Assembly: GCA_002367285.1 (NCBI GenBank)
Contig: DFBF01000197.1
Coordinates: 1-6,860, forward strand
DNA from: Rhodobacteraceae bacterium UBA3087
Lineage (GTDB): Bacteria; Pseudomonadota; Alphaproteobacteria; Rhodobacterales; Rhodobacteraceae
DNA length: 6,860 bases
Direction of reading: 5' to 3'
Part shown: one piece after another, positions 5,793-6,860 of the stretch
Layout: the number at the start of each line of letters is the position of its first letter
Numbering within the stretch: position 1 is the first letter of the stretch
Notes under the pieces: model-generated
What the model was told of the DNA's origin: nothing
Seen by the model: the letters and a program-made list of their open reading frames with translations, nothing else
Database searches by the model: none
Position numbers and translations under genes: made by a program

Positions 5793-6728
5793 ATGCCGCA
5801 TGACCACCACCACCACCACCACCACATCGATCCCGATGCGGGGGACGCGCGTGTGGCCTGGGCGGTGGCGGCAAATGTCGCTCTGACGCTGGCACAGATC
5901 GTTGGTGGCATTCTGTCAGGCTCAGTCGCGTTGATTGCCGACGCGATCCATAACCTGTCTGACGCGGCCTCGCTTGGGATCGCATTTTTCGCCAGAAAAA
6001 TCGCTCGCCGCCCGACGGATGCGGGCATGACATTTGGCTATAAGCGGGCCGAGCTGGTGGCGGCGTTGATCAACCTGACAACGCTGATCGTGATCGGGTT
6101 CTATCTGGCCTATGAAGGCATCATGCGGTTTTTCGACCCGCCCGAGGTGGCGGGGTGGTTGGTGATCATCGTTGCGGGTATTGCCCTGGCGGTGGACAGT
6201 CTGACGGCGCTGTTAACCTGGCGCATGGCCAAGGACAGCGCCAATATCCGCGCGGCGTTTTTGCACAATCTGGCTGATGCGCTGGGCTCGGTCGCGGTGA
6301 TCATTGTCGGCATTCTGATCGTTGCCTTTGATTGGTATCTGGCTGACCCCATCGCGACGCTGGGCATCGCGGCCTATATCCTGTGGATGGGGTTTTCCGA
6401 GATCAAGGGCGTGATCCACATCCTGATGCTGGGCGCGCCCACGGGGATTGCGGCCGAACAGGTTTTGGCCGTGATGGAGGCGGTCGAGGGCGTCGACAGT
6501 GTGCACCATCTGCACCTGTGGCAGATCAGCGAGGCGGTTGTTTCGCTCGAGGCGCATGTGGTCGTTAGCGCTGATCACTGGCCCGACTGTCATGCCCCCA
6601 AGGCGGCGGTGAAGGCCGCTTTGGGCGATCAGTTTCACATCAGCCACGTGACCTTGGACATGGAAGGACCCGGAGAGCGATGCGACCATCCGGCCCGGAT
6701 CGGCGGGGCTAGCGCCCCAGTTTCGTGA
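5793..6728 (+). CDS. Cation diffusion facilitator family transporter, CzcD/ZitB-like (probable Zn2+ efflux)
   Basis: This 311-aa inner-membrane protein has the standard CDF plan: six hydrophobic segments (about residues 22-41, 45-67, 88-107, 120-142, 158-178, 183-203) and a cytoplasmic C-terminal domain. The transport site is the zinc-type pair of HxxxD motifs, His53/Asp57 in segment 2 (HNLSD) and His158/Asp162 in segment 5 (HNLAD). The segment 2-3 loop has FGYKRAE (81-87), and the C-terminal domain has VHHLHLWQ, both typical. By family it exports Zn2+, possibly also Cd2+ or Co2+, from the cytoplasm in exchange for protons. The N-terminus carries His3 and seven consecutive histidines at 5-11, a cytosolic metal-binding stretch; the segment 4-5 loop lacks the His-rich insert seen in many eukaryotic ZnTs. 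The extreme C-terminus (Cys, His, then a small-residue tail) overlaps the convergent gene. The start was set by AGGAGG 6 nt upstream of ATG 5793. No metal-sensor gene lies adjacent. Confidence 0.95.
   Translation: MPHDHHHHHHHIDPDAGDARVAWAVAANVALTLAQIVGGILSGSVALIADAIHNLSDAASLGIAFFARKIARRPTDAGMTFGYKRAELVAALINLTTLIVIGFYLAYEGIMRFFDPPEVAGWLVIIVAGIALAVDSLTALLTWRMAKDSANIRAAFLHNLADALGSVAVIIVGILIVAFDWYLADPIATLGIAAYILWMGFSEIKGVIHILMLGAPTGIAAEQVLAVMEAVEGVDSVHHLHLWQISEAVVSLEAHVVVSADHWPDCHAPKAAVKAALGDQFHISHVTLDMEGPGERCDHPARIGGASAPVS
5805..5825 (+). repeat. (CAC)7 trinucleotide tandem repeat coding polyhistidine
   Basis: Seven perfect tandem CAC codons encode residues 5-11 of the transporter. The same codon is used each time although CAT is also available, giving a perfect microsatellite in which unit gains or losses would stay in frame and only change the length of the histidine run. 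Confidence 0.9.
6705..6718. terminator. GC hairpin at the convergent gene junction, possible bidirectional terminator
   Basis: GGGGC (6705-6709) pairs with GCCCC (6714-6718) around TAGC, a 5-bp G:C stem inside the last codons of the transporter and over the stop codon of the opposing gene. On the + strand it is followed by AGTTTC, a very short T run; on the - strand there is none. The location between convergent genes suits a terminator, but the stem is short and its position may just reflect coding constraint. Confidence 0.3.
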
Positions 6729-6860
6729 TCACCAGTTGCCCGGTGCCGTCGTTATAGGCCTGCACGTGAAAAACACGGTCGCCCATGGCCCATGTGTCCA
6801 AGGCGCCCTCGACAGCTCGATTGGCTTTCAGGATTGGGGGGACAGATTGACCTTGTCCAG
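6709..6860 (-). CDS. C-terminal fragment of an unrecognised protein, 5' end outside the window
   Basis: On the - strand a frame is open from the window edge to a TAG stop at 6711-6709, giving 50 codons. The end reads as a plausible folded-protein tail: ALDTWAMGDRVFHVQAYND followed by GTGQLVITKLGR. Codon choice (many GGC, GCC, GTG, CTG, CAG) fits the neighbours, and no + strand frame in 6729-6860 looks coding, which supports it as real. I do not recognise the family. The stop lies 20 nt inside the transporter's 3' end, so the two genes converge and overlap tail to tail. Alternatively this is a chance open frame, which is less likely given its composition but possible at this length. Confidence 0.6.
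   Translation of the reverse strand, partial: GQGQSVPPILKANRAVEGALDTWAMGDRVFHVQAYNDGTGQLVITKLGR

Noticed and set aside
5805..5825. Engineered His tag or vector sequence
   Set aside because: The run follows a native Shine-Dalgarno and a natural-looking start, and leads directly into a CDF transporter; no linker, protease site or vector sequence is seen, and His-rich termini are known in this family.
4678..6033. Antisense open frame of 451 codons spanning the end of polA, the SGNH hydrolase and the start of the transporter
   Set aside because: It runs across three well-supported genes on the other strand and includes low-complexity Gly and Pro/Arg stretches from the complement of the CAC repeat and GC-rich codons.

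Overview
The window looks like ordinary chromosome from an alphaproteobacterium, most likely of the Rhodobacteraceae/Roseobacter group. The evidence is GC-rich coding sequence with G/C-heavy third positions, a free-standing NDUFS6-type zinc-finger protein of the kind found in alphaproteobacteria, and a GT14-family glycosyltransferase with a long C-terminal extension. There is no rRNA, tRNA or other taxonomic marker, so the placement is an inference from protein character.

Layout: five complete genes and the end of a sixth read on the + strand, and one gene fragment enters from the right on the - strand. (1) 1-1445: 3' part of a GT14 glycosyltransferase with an unassigned C-terminal domain; its 5' end is outside the window. 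(2) 1463-1849: a HIT-family (HinT-like) nucleotide hydrolase 17 nt downstream. (3) 1850-2019: a 170-nt gap with three short inverted repeats, the clearest transcriptional boundary in the window. (4) 2020-2196: a 58-aa CHCC zinc-finger protein. (5) 2240-5029: polA, full-length DNA polymerase I with all three catalytic modules apparently intact. (6) 5032-5712: an exported SGNH/GDSL hydrolase starting 2 nt after the polA stop. (7) 5793-6728: a cation diffusion facilitator (Zn-type) with seven consecutive histidines near its N-terminus. (8) 6709-6860, - strand: the C-terminal 50 codons of an unrecognised protein, overlapping the end of the transporter gene tail to tail.

The genes do not form one obvious pathway. 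The 5' pair (surface glycan glycosyltransferase, HIT hydrolase) and the following four genes (zinc finger, polA, SGNH hydrolase, zinc transporter) look like two transcription units separated by the hairpin-rich gap. The polA/SGNH junction is tight enough for translational coupling. The 80-nt gap before the transporter leaves open whether it has its own promoter. No mobile element, CRISPR array, phage gene or defence system was seen. I found no convincing case for an undescribed multi-gene system. The points most worth a second look are the glycosyltransferase's C-terminal domain, the cysteine cluster in the SGNH hydrolase, the orphan zinc-finger protein next to polA, and the polyhistidine N-terminus of the transporter.
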